Positions 8,165 through 16,646 are shown, counted from the stretch's first letter. The stretch is DNA of 64,000 nt from Renibacterium sp. (GCA_017419405.1 JAFOLH010000006.1:248001-312000), one strand, 5' to 3'. Translations and numbers: made by a program. Notes: generated by a model from the letters alone, not told the origin.

Positions 8165-10387
8165 CTAACCACGTTCAAGGAACGCCTCCTTTTCCGGATT
8201 CAACGATGCGTCGATCGCCTCGCGCAGGGCCGGGTGCGCCGCCAGCTCGGGATCCCCCGCGATGATCCGGTTCGCATCGGCCCGGGCCATCTCGATCACC
8301 GATTCGTGTTCCAGAACCCGCAGCAGCCGCAATGTCGACCGCCCACCGGACTGATTGGCGCCGAGGATGTCGCCTTCGCGGCGCAGCTTCAAGTCCTCCT
8401 GGGACAGCTCGAACCCATCCGTGGTCGCGGCCACGGCGTCCAACCGGCGTCGGCTCGGATGGCCCGGCTCCAATTCGGTGACCAGCAGCGCGGTACCCGG
8501 CAAACCGCCACGGCCCACCCGGCCACGGAGCTGATGCAACTGCGAGATGCCGAACCGGTCGGCGTCCAGGATCACCATCAGCGTCGCATTGTGCACGTCG
8601 ACGCCGACTTCGACCACCGTGGTCGAGACCAGAACCTGGATGCTCCCCGCGGCGAAATCAGCCATCACCCTGCTCTTCTCGGCCGGATCCAATCTGCCGT
8701 GCAGGGCTTCGATCCGGCATCCGGACAAGGCCGGTTCCTGCCGAAGTTGTTCGACCACCTCGAGTACCGAGGCCATCGACCGGCCGTCCTCGCCGCCATC
8801 AGGAGCACCGGTATCGGGGCCACTGTCGTCGGGCTCGTCGCCGCTGGACGACTCAGCTCCCTCGGCCTCGCCGATCCGCGGGCAGACCACGTAGACCTGG
8901 TGCCCGGCCTCGATTTCCTCCCGGCTGCGCTGCCACAGGCGGGAGAACCAGGCCGGGTTTTCCACCAACCCCACCACGAAAGTGCTGATCGGAGCGCGGC
9001 CCGCGGGAAGTTCGCGCAGCACCGAGGTCTCCAGATCGCCGAACACCGTCATCGCGACCGTCCGCGGGATCGGCGTCGCGGTCATCACCAACAGGTGCGG
9101 AGGATGGGCTGCCTTGGCCCGCAGCGCATCGCGTTGCTCCACGCCGAAGCGGTGCTGTTCGTCCACCACGATCAGTCCGAGGTCGAAAAACTGCACCTGG
9201 TCGGAGAGCAAAGCGTGGGTTCCGATCACGATGCCGGCCTGGCCCGAAGCGGCAGCCAGCAAGGCTTCTTTTTTGGCCGCCGCCGGCATGGTGCCGGTCA
9301 GCAGCACGACCTGGGTACCGGATTCATGGCCACCCAGCATGCCGCCTTCGGCGAGCGGCCCCAGGGTGCGGCGAATCGATTGGTAATGCTGGGAAGCGAG
9401 CACTTCGGTCGGCGCGAGCAATGCCGCCTGGCCGCCGGAGTCGATGACTTGGAGCATGGCCCGCAAGGCGACCAAGGTCTTCCCGGAGCCAACTTCGCCC
9501 TGCAGCAATCGGTGCATCGGGCTTTCCGCAGCCAGCTCGCCGGCCAATTCCCGGCCCACCGTCTGCTGCCCACCGGTCAGCTTGAACGGCAAGGCCGCAT
9601 CGAATTCCGCCAACAGCCCGTGCTCGAGGCCTGGTCTGGAAACTGCCTGCTGGGCTGCGGTCTGCGCCCGGCGCCGGGCCAGCGCCGTCTGCAGCACCAG
9701 GGCTTCCTGGTACCGGAAGCGCTCCCGGGCCCGCTGCCATTGCCCCGCATCGGCCGGCCGGTGGATCATCCGGAAGGCCTCGGGCAGGCCGATGAACCCT
9801 TCCCGGCGGGAGGTTTCCTGCGGTACTGGATCCGGGAAATCGTCCAGTTCCACGGCGTCCAAGAGCGCAGCGACCGCGTTGCCGATTTTCCAGCTCGGCA
9901 GTTTCGCGGTGGCCGGGTAGACCGGGATCGGCGCCTTGGCCAGCTCGGCGTCCACGCCGTCGGCATCGATCAGCACGTAGTCCGGATTGGTCAGGGTCAG
10001 TGCCCGGTTGAAGAAGCCCACTTTGCCGGAGAACATCGCGCGGAGCCCGGGGCGCAGTTCTTTCTCGGCACGCCAGCCGTTGAAGAAGCTGATTTTCAAC
10101 GAGCCCGCGCCGGTGGCCGAATCATCGGCCACCACGACGTCGGTGATGCTGCCTTTGCGTTGCCGCATCCGCCGGGTATTGACGCTGACCACCCGCGCGA
10201 TCAAGGTGACTTCCTCGTCGAACGGCAGGCCGTTGATCGGGGTCAACTCGCCGCGGTTGAGATAGCGGCGGGGGAAATACAACAACAACTCGCCGACGGT
10301 GCCCAGGCCCAAGTTCTTTTCGATCGCGCCCGCGGAGGCCTTGCCCAAAAGCCGTTCCAGCGGAAGCTGCGACTCAGTCGTCCGCAT
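8165..10387 (-). CDS. recG: ATP-dependent DNA helicase RecG
   Basis: RecG remodels stalled replication forks and recombination intermediates. The 740-residue protein has an N-terminal wedge/OB domain (YFPRRYLNRG, then TLIARVV), Walker A GEVGSGKT, the DEAD-box variant VVDEQHRFG, MTATPIPRT, and the C-terminal QLRGRVGRGG helicase motif. An acidic linker (about residues 500-530, EGAESSSGDEPDDSG) is a local insertion. The ATG at 10387 lies inside the end of the DAK2 gene (14-bp overlap); a GTG 18 bases upstream is possible. Confidence 0.97.
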   Translation of the reverse strand: MRTTESQLPLERLLGKASAGAIEKNLGLGTVGELLLYFPRRYLNRGELTPINGLPFDEEVTLIARVVSVNTRRMRQRKGSITDVVVADDSATGAGSLKISFFNGWRAEKELRPGLRAMFSGKVGFFNRALTLTNPDYVLIDADGVDAELAKAPIPVYPATAKLPSWKIGNAVAALLDAVELDDFPDPVPQETSRREGFIGLPEAFRMIHRPADAGQWQRARERFRYQEALVLQTALARRRAQTAAQQAVSRPGLEHGLLAEFDAALPFKLTGGQQTVGRELAGELAAESPMHRLLQGEVGSGKTLVALRAMLQVIDSGGQAALLAPTEVLASQHYQSIRRTLGPLAEGGMLGGHESGTQVVLLTGTMPAAAKKEALLAAASGQAGIVIGTHALLSDQVQFFDLGLIVVDEQHRFGVEQRDALRAKAAHPPHLLVMTATPIPRTVAMTVFGDLETSVLRELPAGRAPISTFVVGLVENPAWFSRLWQRSREEIEAGHQVYVVCPRIGEAEGAESSSGDEPDDSGPDTGAPDGGEDGRSMASVLEVVEQLRQEPALSGCRIEALHGRLDPAEKSRVMADFAAGSIQVLVSTTVVEVGVDVHNATLMVILDADRFGISQLHQLRGRVGRGGLPGTALLVTELEPGHPSRRRLDAVAATTDGFELSQEDLKLRREGDILGANQSGGRSTLRLLRVLEHESVIEMARADANRIIAGDPELAAHPALREAIDASLNPEKEAFLERG

Positions 10388-11354
10388 GGTCGTGGGTCGC
10401 GGCACGCAATTCGCTCACGCTGACGTTCTGCGGTTCGCCCAGGGAACGGATCACGGCCAGCGCCGGCTCAGCCTCGTTGGTGTGCACATGCACCCGCCAA
10501 CGGTAGGACTCCGCTTCGCTGTCCTGGACCATCGGGCTCATGATCACCGAATCGCCCAACTCGTCCAACCGCATCCGGAGGTTGGCCGCGTCCAGCGGCG
10601 AAAGGTCGATCGTGCACATCACTTCGACTCCTTCGGCGACCGGCATCGATTGGTGGATATGGCTGCCGTGCACGTCGTAACCGGCCAGGCCGTCCAACAG
10701 CCCGGCTTGGAGGTCTTGGTGCAGGATCTCCGCCCGGAGGCAGTCCAGAACCAGCAGCAAACCCACTCCGCCGGAATCGACGACCCGGGCATCGCGCAAT
10801 TCGCTGAGCTGCTCTTCGGTCCGGATCACCGCCGCGAGGGCCGCATCCACGATCGCGTCCAGGGCGACCGAAAGCGCATGGTTGCTGTCGTCCCCGTTCA
10901 TCGAGGCATCAGCCGTGGCTGCGGCTTCGGCCGCGGATTCGAGCACGGAGAGCATGGTTCCCTGCAAAGGGTCGCTCAGCGCGGACCAGGAACGGATTTG
11001 GGCCCGGCGCAGCGCGGCTGCGAGCAACGGCGCGTTGAGCCGGTTGGCGCCTTGCATCGGTTCCGACATCGCCGCCAGCAGTACCGCCAGCAAAGTTCCC
11101 GAATTCCCCCGGGCATTCTCCATGGCGGCTTCCGCCGCGGCCCGGAGCAGAACCCCGAGGTCGGCACCTTCGGTGGTCTGCGCGGCGCCGTTCGCCGAAC
11201 GGAGGGTCAGGTAGAGATTGGTCCCGGTATCGCCGTCCGCGACCGGGAAGATATTGATGGCATTGAGCCGGTCGCTGTGATTGCCCAGCGTTTCTTCGCA
11301 CCTGGCGAGCCAGCGCTTCAACGCCGAGGCATTGGCTGCGATCTTAGTCTGCAA
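10374..11354 (-). CDS. DAK2-domain (DhaL-like) protein, FakA-type N-terminal kinase domain
   Basis: The N-terminal domain has the DhaL/FakA ADP-Mg motifs NAINIFPVADGDTGTN (around residues 32-47) and ARGNSGTLL. In FakA-type proteins this domain phosphorylates fatty acids delivered by DegV-like FakB; that role here is by family only. At 326 residues it is much shorter than full FakA (about 550), so the C-terminal part is reduced. The start is TTG at 11354 and overlaps the thiL stop by 11 bp; the 3' end overlaps recG. This location between thiL and recG is usual for actinobacteria. Confidence 0.88.
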   Translation of the reverse strand: MQTKIAANASALKRWLARCEETLGNHSDRLNAINIFPVADGDTGTNLYLTLRSANGAAQTTEGADLGVLLRAAAEAAMENARGNSGTLLAVLLAAMSEPMQGANRLNAPLLAAALRRAQIRSWSALSDPLQGTMLSVLESAAEAAATADASMNGDDSNHALSVALDAIVDAALAAVIRTEEQLSELRDARVVDSGGVGLLLVLDCLRAEILHQDLQAGLLDGLAGYDVHGSHIHQSMPVAEGVEVMCTIDLSPLDAANLRMRLDELGDSVIMSPMVQDSEAESYRWRVHVHTNEAEPALAVIRSLGEPQNVSVSELRAATHDHADD

Positions 11355-12432
11355 AATGGTCCCATCCCACGGTATCGCTGTGCCGTCCGGACACCGTCAC
11401 CGCGCTTTCCGGTGCAGTTCCATCCTTCTTCGACAGTATCGAGCCTATCGCAGCAAAGCCATGCGGCAGCTGTGCATCGCCGTCAAAAGCGGATAACAAT
11501 CCGTAGTCTTCGCCGCCGCCGAGCACCCAGTCCAGCGCCGATGCCCCCAGTCTCGAGGCGGCGGCTTCCAACGGCTCGCGAAAGCCTGCCAGAACCCTCG
11601 CATCCAGGTCGATGCGCACCCCGCTGGACCCGGCGAGCCGGCCGGCGTCCCGGATCAACCCGTCGGAGATGTCCAGCATCGCCTTGGCTCCGGACGCGGC
11701 GGCGAGTGGACCGGCCGGCAACGGCGGGCGTGGGCAATGGAAGGCTTCGATCAAACGCTGCTCCGCCGGGCTCAATGCGGCAAACGGAATCCCGCTTTCC
11801 AGCAGCGCCCAGCCGGCCGCCGCCCAACCGAGCCGGCCGGCGATCGCCAGCTGGTCCCCCGGCTCGGCGCCGGAACGCAGCACCGGCGCGCGTCGGGCCA
11901 AATCGCCGAGCACGGTCACGGTCACGGAAATCTCGCGGCCGCCGGAGAGATCGCCGCCGACCACTCCGCAGCCCGAGGCGCCGAGTGCCGAGATGGCGTG
12001 GCTCAGGCCCTCGGCCAGACCCTCTGCCCAGGCGACCGGCGTCGCACCGGGCAGGGTCAGGCTCACCACCATGCCGGTGGCCACGGCACCCATCGCATTG
12101 ATGTCGCTCAAGTTCTGCGCTGCGGCCTTCCAGCCCACCTCGAAGCCCCCGGAGCTGCAGCCGTTGTTCCAGAGCAGTCGGAAGTCCTGGTCCTGGACCA
12201 ATGTGTCCGTCGAAATGACCACCCGGCCGTCCGGGGCAGTCAGCACGGCAGCATCGTCTCCGGGGCCGATCAGCGCCGATGCCGAAGCACGCAGTCGAGG
12301 GAAAATCCGGGCCAGCAACTGGCCCTCACTGAGTTGGTCGACCCTCAGCTGGTCGTCCGTCGGTTGGTCCGACCTCGACGGGTCGGCTGCCGTCTGCTCG
12401 TCCGTCGGGCTTGCCGGGTTCTGCTCATCCAC
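11344..12432 (-). CDS. thiL: Thiamine-monophosphate kinase
   Basis: ThiL makes thiamine diphosphate from thiamine phosphate and ATP. Motifs: IGPGDDAAVL (Mg-ATP), ISTDTLVQDQDF, GVVGGDLSGG, MLDISDGLIRDAGRL and GGGEDYGLL. The GTG at 12432 follows GTAGAGGG and gives 362 residues. The first 35 residues (VDEQNPASPTDEQ onwards) are an unusual Asp/Gln-rich stretch with repeating DQL/DQP units and should be disordered. The gene is 88 bp from the M56 peptidase of the inserted regulatory cassette. Confidence 0.95.
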   Translation of the reverse strand: MDEQNPASPTDEQTAADPSRSDQPTDDQLRVDQLSEGQLLARIFPRLRASASALIGPGDDAAVLTAPDGRVVISTDTLVQDQDFRLLWNNGCSSGGFEVGWKAAAQNLSDINAMGAVATGMVVSLTLPGATPVAWAEGLAEGLSHAISALGASGCGVVGGDLSGGREISVTVTVLGDLARRAPVLRSGAEPGDQLAIAGRLGWAAAGWALLESGIPFAALSPAEQRLIEAFHCPRPPLPAGPLAAASGAKAMLDISDGLIRDAGRLAGSSGVRIDLDARVLAGFREPLEAAASRLGASALDWVLGGGEDYGLLSAFDGDAQLPHGFAAIGSILSKKDGTAPESAVTVSGRHSDTVGWDHFAD

Positions 12433-12520
12433 CCCTCTACGGTAGCGGGGTGGACCGACAAGCGCAGGCCCGGCGGGCGGCAAGGCTCCGGCCAGGCTTG
12501 CCGGGCGGGCCGATTTCGGT

Positions 12521-13342
12521 CTAGCCGAGGCTGCTGCGCAGCCGCCAGGACTTGCCCAGGCTGCCCCGCGGCGGGCGGCTGGCGATCCGTTGCGCCCGCA
12601 AGGCCATTGAATCGTCGCAACGCAGCCGGCCCACTTTGGCCAGGGCGTTCGCCGTGTGCACGGCACCCGCGCGGCGCGCCGCCGCGTCGTCGGCAATCAG
12701 TTCCAGCAGCAGCTGGGTGCTGCTTTCCAGACGGCGGGAACCCGGCAGGATCGGCAGGCAGATCCGTTTCAGCTGCGCCAGCTGGCGGATCCGGCCATGC
12801 CGTTGGTCCAGGTGCGCCAATTCGTGTTCGATCACGGCACGCAATTGCGGTTCGCTGAGTTCGCCCTGCAACCGCGATGCGATCACCACCCGCCCCGGCT
12901 GCCCGGGGAAGCTCAACGCCAACGGCAGGTCTGATTCGATGGTGACCAGTTCTGCGCCGCGGAGCCGGCTGGACTGGCAGGACGCGGCGAGCAGCGACGC
13001 TTCCTGCTGCATCCGGCGGTCCGCTTCGGTGAGCGGTTTGAGCTTCGCCGCGACCAGGGACAGCAATCCGCCGGCGAGCGCCAGGCCCAACCAGCTCAGG
13101 CCCATGATCACCGTGGGCTCGAACCAGAGCCGGGCCTGGCCGGCAGCCGAAACCGCGGCGAGGATCGCGCCGACCAGACTGGACAGCAGCAGCCCGAACC
13201 CGCCGAAGAACACTGCATGGCTCGCCAGCAGAGCGGCCCGCGGATAGCGCAGCCGCCAGCTCCCGAGCGTGAGCGGGAGGTACGACACGGCGATCAGGAA
13301 CAGCGCGGCGAAGCCCAGCCAGGCCACGGTCGACAAAGACAT
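12521..13342 (-). CDS. M56-family (BlaR1-type) membrane zinc metallopeptidase
   Basis: A 273-residue membrane protease. Hydrophobic segments lie near residues 7-27, 36-62 and 77-99. The cytosolic zinc site is H173-E-L-A-H177, with ELIADDAA at 214-221 as the probable third-ligand helix. BlaR1/MecR1 proteases of this family cleave BlaI-type repressors. This protein lacks any C-terminal penicillin-binding sensor domain, so if it is a sensor the signal is not read that way. The ATG has AGGTGA upstream and the gene starts 13 bp after the BlaI-type repressor gene, the expected protease-repressor pairing. Confidence 0.88.
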   Translation of the reverse strand: MSLSTVAWLGFAALFLIAVSYLPLTLGSWRLRYPRAALLASHAVFFGGFGLLLSSLVGAILAAVSAAGQARLWFEPTVIMGLSWLGLALAGGLLSLVAAKLKPLTEADRRMQQEASLLAASCQSSRLRGAELVTIESDLPLALSFPGQPGRVVIASRLQGELSEPQLRAVIEHELAHLDQRHGRIRQLAQLKRICLPILPGSRRLESSTQLLLELIADDAAARRAGAVHTANALAKVGRLRCDDSMALRAQRIASRPPRGSLGKSWRLRSSLG

Positions 13343-13355
13343 CCGGTCACCTGCC

Positions 13356-13772
13356 TCAGCTGTCCGGCCGGAGCACGCGGCGCAGAATTTCGATGTCCCG
13401 CTCGTCGAGTTCACCGGCAAAACTGAGCAGCGCAGCGCTCCGGTCGTTGCTGGAGACCAAGGCGGAGACCATGGCTTCCGCCGTCGATTCCGATTCGCTG
13501 ACCGCGGCTGCGAAGACCGAGCCCCCGGCCCGCGCCGGAGACTTCAGTACCGCGCCCTTTTTGCCCAAGCGGTCCAGCACGGTCAACATCGTGGTCAGTG
13601 CCGGCACCGCCTCATCCTGGGGAAACTGGTCCAAGACCTCACGGGCAGCGAGTGGCCGTCCGGCATTCCACAGGATCCGCATCACCCGCGTTTCCAGTTC
13701 ACCCCGGTTGCGCCTCATCCTGCCTGCTCCCCTGTCGATCATCGATCTGTCGCTCATCGATTTGTCGGTCAT
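13356..13772 (-). CDS. BlaI/MecI/CopY-family transcriptional repressor
   Basis: A 138-residue winged-helix protein. RGELETRVMRILWNAG (from about residue 23) is the family opening, and VPALTTMLTVLDRLGKKGAV is the recognition-helix region. A C-terminal helical dimerisation part of about 40 residues follows. The first ATG (13772) overlaps the PepSY gene stop as ATGA, so it is translationally coupled; three further in-frame ATGs lie within 60 bases and the true start could be shorter. The likely operator is the 46-bp palindrome at 15991-16036 in front of this operon, which contains TACA-N3-TGTA dyads resembling CopY/BlaI sites. Confidence 0.92.
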   Translation of the reverse strand: MTDKSMSDRSMIDRGAGRMRRNRGELETRVMRILWNAGRPLAAREVLDQFPQDEAVPALTTMLTVLDRLGKKGAVLKSPARAGGSVFAAAVSESESTAEAMVSALVSSNDRSAALLSFAGELDERDIEILRRVLRPDS

Positions 13773-15217
13773 TGGCCCCGCCTTGCGCTCACCAGGGTAT
13801 CCAGCAAGACGAAGGCAATCAAAGACAGCCCGACCAGCGGCAGGAAAATCCCGAGCACGGCACCGGCCAGAACGACCGAAAGCACGCCCCACCAAGGCGC
13901 TTTGGCCAGCTTTCCGGAAGGCACGGCCCGGCCGAATCGGCTGCCGCTGCGCTGGTCATCAACTACCCCGGCAGGGCGGGTCGGCCGCCGTTTCCACCAC
14001 ATCAAGTAGCCCAGTGCCGTCATCGCGGCGATGCCCAGTGCGGTCAGGAACAGCAGAATTTGGTTGGCCAGTCCGAAGAGCGTGCCCATATGCAGCGCGA
14101 TTGCCCATTTGGTCAATTTGGCTGCCGGCGAGAAATCCGCGAAGGCGAGGCGGTCGGTGACTTCGAAGGACCTCGGGTCGATGGCGACCTGGTCGGCGTC
14201 GGCCGGGTTCCCGCCTTCCAGCTCATTGACCGTCCAGGCGCGGTCCGCAGCGGCCGGGACTTTGATCTGGATCCGCGGCGCGTCGATTCCGGCGTTCCGG
14301 GCCACGCCCAGCACCCGGTCGAAATCCGCAGGGTCCACGGTCGCCGGACTCGCCGCCTCAGCACCATGCCCGCCGTGGCCGCCGGCTTCCGCGGGCGCCG
14401 CGCCGTCCAACCGGGTGGAGATCGACGGCGTTTTCCAATCCAGGGCCCCGCGCACTGCGGAGACGTTCTCCCCGGCGAATTGCGACCAGGTGATTCCGGT
14501 AGCGGACAGGAACAATGCGCCGAACAGCACCCAGACGCCGAGCGAGGCGTGCCAGCTGAACAGCTTCCGGTAGCCGCTGCCCTTGCGGCTGGGCCGGAGC
14601 AGCTCTTTTTTGCGCCGCGCCTTCAAGAGCCGTTGCACCCAGAGCGCCGCTCCGGCCAAGACCACGATGCCGAGCCAGCTCGCGGCCAACTCACTGTAGA
14701 TCCGACCGGGCTCGCCCAGGTTCAAATTGCTGTGCAGGCTGGAACTCCAGGTCCGCAGCGGCAACTCGCCATTGCTGCTGTACACGGTCAGATCGCCGCG
14801 CACTTGGGCGGTTCCGGGATCGATGAAGATCGCCCGTGACTCGCCGGCACGCAATTCCGCTGCCCGGAACAGCACCCGGGTGGTGCTGCCCGGCTCCGGC
14901 GCCGGCCAGACGCCGGCCAAGGTGCCGGACTCCCCGACGACGTCTTGTGCGGCCCGGACTTGGGCTGCCAAAGGCTGGGTCTGCGCCGAGACCGGCGCGG
15001 TCAGTTCCTGCGCGTAGACGAGCTTTTCCAAAGTGGGTGTCAGCGCGTAAAACGCTCCGCTCAACGCCGCCACCAGGATGAATGGGCCGATCAGGATTCC
15101 GGCGTAGAAGTGCAATCGGAGCAGCAGCGGAATCAGCCAACCACGCCGGGGCGTGCGCCGGGCGTCCGGGTCCGCGGGGGCAGCCGGAGATTCGGTCGGG
15201 GCTTGGTCAGTACTCAT
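13769..15217 (-). CDS. PepSY-domain transmembrane protein
   Basis: A 482-residue membrane protein with about five to six hydrophobic segments (near residues 28-57, 168-190, 222-245, 365-400 and a C-terminal pair). Conserved intramembrane-edge histidines occur in LRLHFYAGILIG, FSWHASLGVW and ALHMGTLFG, the PepSY_TM pattern. Two PepSY-like extracytoplasmic regions lie between the segments. A Gly/His insertion, AGGHGGHGAE, sits in the second loop and could bind metal. Related proteins are found beside iron and copper uptake or efflux genes. Its stop overlaps the BlaI start (ATGA). It follows the DUF5134 gene by 66 bp. Confidence 0.88.
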   Translation of the reverse strand: MSTDQAPTESPAAPADPDARRTPRRGWLIPLLLRLHFYAGILIGPFILVAALSGAFYALTPTLEKLVYAQELTAPVSAQTQPLAAQVRAAQDVVGESGTLAGVWPAPEPGSTTRVLFRAAELRAGESRAIFIDPGTAQVRGDLTVYSSNGELPLRTWSSSLHSNLNLGEPGRIYSELAASWLGIVVLAGAALWVQRLLKARRKKELLRPSRKGSGYRKLFSWHASLGVWVLFGALFLSATGITWSQFAGENVSAVRGALDWKTPSISTRLDGAAPAEAGGHGGHGAEAASPATVDPADFDRVLGVARNAGIDAPRIQIKVPAAADRAWTVNELEGGNPADADQVAIDPRSFEVTDRLAFADFSPAAKLTKWAIALHMGTLFGLANQILLFLTALGIAAMTALGYLMWWKRRPTRPAGVVDDQRSGSRFGRAVPSGKLAKAPWWGVLSVVLAGAVLGIFLPLVGLSLIAFVLLDTLVSARRGQ

Positions 15218-15283
15218 CGGAGTTCACTTTCACTGGCGCCGGAACGGCGCGGTTGCGGGTGGGCATTGACGACGGCGGGAGGA

Positions 15284-15919
15284 TCAGCTGACGAAGAAGT
15301 AGAGTGCCATGCCGGCCGCCATCAAAGCGGAAAACGCCGGATCGACCACCAGCAGCCAATGCTTGGCCCAACCGCCGCGCACGATCTGGGCGATCGACCG
15401 GGCGGCCAGCCACAGGGCTGCTCCGGTGAAGAGCACGGCCAGCGTGATCGAGACCGCGCTGGCCCAGGCGGCGGTGCCCGAATCGATCGGCAGCGTGGAC
15501 AGGCCCATTTCGGGCATCTCCATGCCCGGCATCTCGGCCCCGCCGTGCATTCCGGCCATCGCCCGCTCCATCGCGAACGCCATCCAGACCATCGCGGCCA
15601 TCATGAAGGCGTGGTAGAGCAGCAATCCCCGGCTGCCGTGGTGGCCGTCGCCCGGCCCCGCTTCCGCGGTCGGTTTGAGCACCGCCAGGGCCAGATACCA
15701 GAGCGCGGCCAGGCCGAAGACGATCATCTGCCAGGACATCGGCACGGTCATCCCCCAGGACCACGGCATCGAAAGCATCGAAGCGCTCATCAGCACGTGC
15801 AGGATGTTGCTGGTCCGGTCGATGCTGCTGCGGGCGATCGCGATCCGGATCAGGCTGTACAGGCCGGTGACCGTGAACAGCACGGTGATGGACCATTGCA
15901 GGGCCGGGTCAGTGATCAC
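15284..15919 (-). CDS. DUF5134-type membrane protein with a Met/His-rich loop
   Basis: A 211-residue polytopic membrane protein with about five or six hydrophobic segments. GTG at 15919 is chosen because AAGGAG lies 9 bases upstream and the protein then opens as MITDPALQWSITVLF, as DUF5134 proteins do. A loop at residues 117-138 contains seven methionines and one histidine (AGMHGGAEMPGMEMPEMG), a composition typical of extracytoplasmic Cu(I)-binding segments. Further histidines are H41, H93, H94 and H103. Function is unknown; a copper link is inferred from composition and from the CopY/BlaI-type regulator in the same operon. Confidence 0.82.
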   Translation of the reverse strand: MITDPALQWSITVLFTVTGLYSLIRIAIARSSIDRTSNILHVLMSASMLSMPWSWGMTVPMSWQMIVFGLAALWYLALAVLKPTAEAGPGDGHHGSRGLLLYHAFMMAAMVWMAFAMERAMAGMHGGAEMPGMEMPEMGLSTLPIDSGTAAWASAVSITLAVLFTGAALWLAARSIAQIVRGGWAKHWLLVVDPAFSALMAAGMALYFFVS

Positions 15920-15990
15920 AGGGTTTGTCTCCTTGGCAGTCTTGCGGGCCGGCATGCGCGGCCGCGGGGCGGCGGACGCCCCGTCGAGCT

Positions 15991-16036
15991 CGTACTCTAC
16001 ATCTTGTAGAATCGATTCTACAAGATGTAGAGTACG
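15991..16036. promoter_or_regulatory. 46-bp perfect palindrome, probable BlaI/CopY operator
   Basis: Positions 15991-16013 are the exact reverse complement of 16014-16036. Each half contains CTACATCTTGTAG, itself a dyad (CTACA-N3-TGTAG); the two dyads are separated by AATCGATT. BlaI/CopY repressors bind TACA-N2/3-TGTA type sites. The element lies 72 bp ahead of the DUF5134 operon and ends 49 bp before the divergent DUF3515 gene, so it could control both. Confidence 0.85.
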
Positions 16037-16085
16037 TTCCATGCCAGGTCCTCCGGAGCCGCGCTGCGCTGCTAGACTGCCGATC

Positions 16086-16625
16086 ATGCCCCGTCGCAGG
16101 AACCTGATCGTCGCCGTGCCGCTGCTCGCCCTGGCCTTGGCCGGATGCACGCCGCTCGTGGACCTCGCGCCGGCACCGGACTCGGCCAATCCGGCCTGCG
16201 CCCCGATGATGATCGCGTTGCCGGACCAATTGGCCGATCAGCCGCTGCGCGAAACCGGCTCGCAGGGCACCGCGGCCTGGGGAAACCCGTCGAAGGTAGT
16301 GCTGCGCTGCGGGGTGAATCCGCCGGGGCCGACCACCGAGCAATGCGTCGGCGTGAACGGCGTCGATTGGGTCTTGACCCAGGATCCGAAAAAGCCGGAG
16401 ACCTGGACCGCGACCACTTACGGCCGGGAGCCGGCGACCGAGATCTTGTTCAACCAGAACGAGGTCGCTTCGAGCACCGTCCTGGCGCAGCTCTCCGGAG
16501 CAGCCGGGAAAATCCCGCAGACCCGCAAGTGCTTGGGCGCGGCGGACAGCCAGCTGCTCCCGTCGGACCAGCCGCTCCCGTCGGACCAGCCGCTCCCGTC
16601 GGAAACGGGCAGCACCGCGCCTTAG
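16086..16625 (+). CDS. DUF3515-family lipoprotein
   Basis: A 179-residue secreted lipoprotein: positively charged MPRRR, a hydrophobic h-region and a lipobox LALAGC with the cysteine at about residue 21. Two cysteine-bearing motifs (VVLRCGVNPPGPT, EQCVGVNGVDW) match DUF3515. The same gene lies between thiL and ddl, on the opposite strand to both, in mycobacteria (Rv2980). Function unknown. The C-terminus carries a short repeat LPSDQP encoded by an 18-bp tandem repeat. It reads convergently toward ddl with 21 bp between stops. Confidence 0.88.
   Translation: MPRRRNLIVAVPLLALALAGCTPLVDLAPAPDSANPACAPMMIALPDQLADQPLRETGSQGTAAWGNPSKVVLRCGVNPPGPTTEQCVGVNGVDWVLTQDPKKPETWTATTYGREPATEILFNQNEVASSTVLAQLSGAAGKIPQTRKCLGAADSQLLPSDQPLPSDQPLPSETGSTAP
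16557..16603 (+). repeat. 18-bp tandem repeat inside the DUF3515 gene
   Basis: The unit CTCCCGTCGGACCAGCCG occurs twice in full (16557-16574, 16575-16592) and once in part. It encodes six-residue LPSDQP units in the exposed C-terminal tail. Because 18 bp is a multiple of three, copy changes would keep the frame. Confidence 0.85.
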
Positions 16626-16646
16626 CCCGGTCGCGGCGTCGGCGGC

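Noticed and set aside
7628-10423. Very long plus-strand open frame (931 codons)
   Set aside because: It lies antisense to recG and rsmD. The translation is rich in Arg, Gln, His and Gly with no motif, as expected from GC-skewed third positions.
12521-13342. M56/BlaI pair as a classical beta-lactam resistance system
   Set aside because: No beta-lactamase or PBP gene is present and the M56 protein has no penicillin-binding domain. The partner genes point instead to metal stress.
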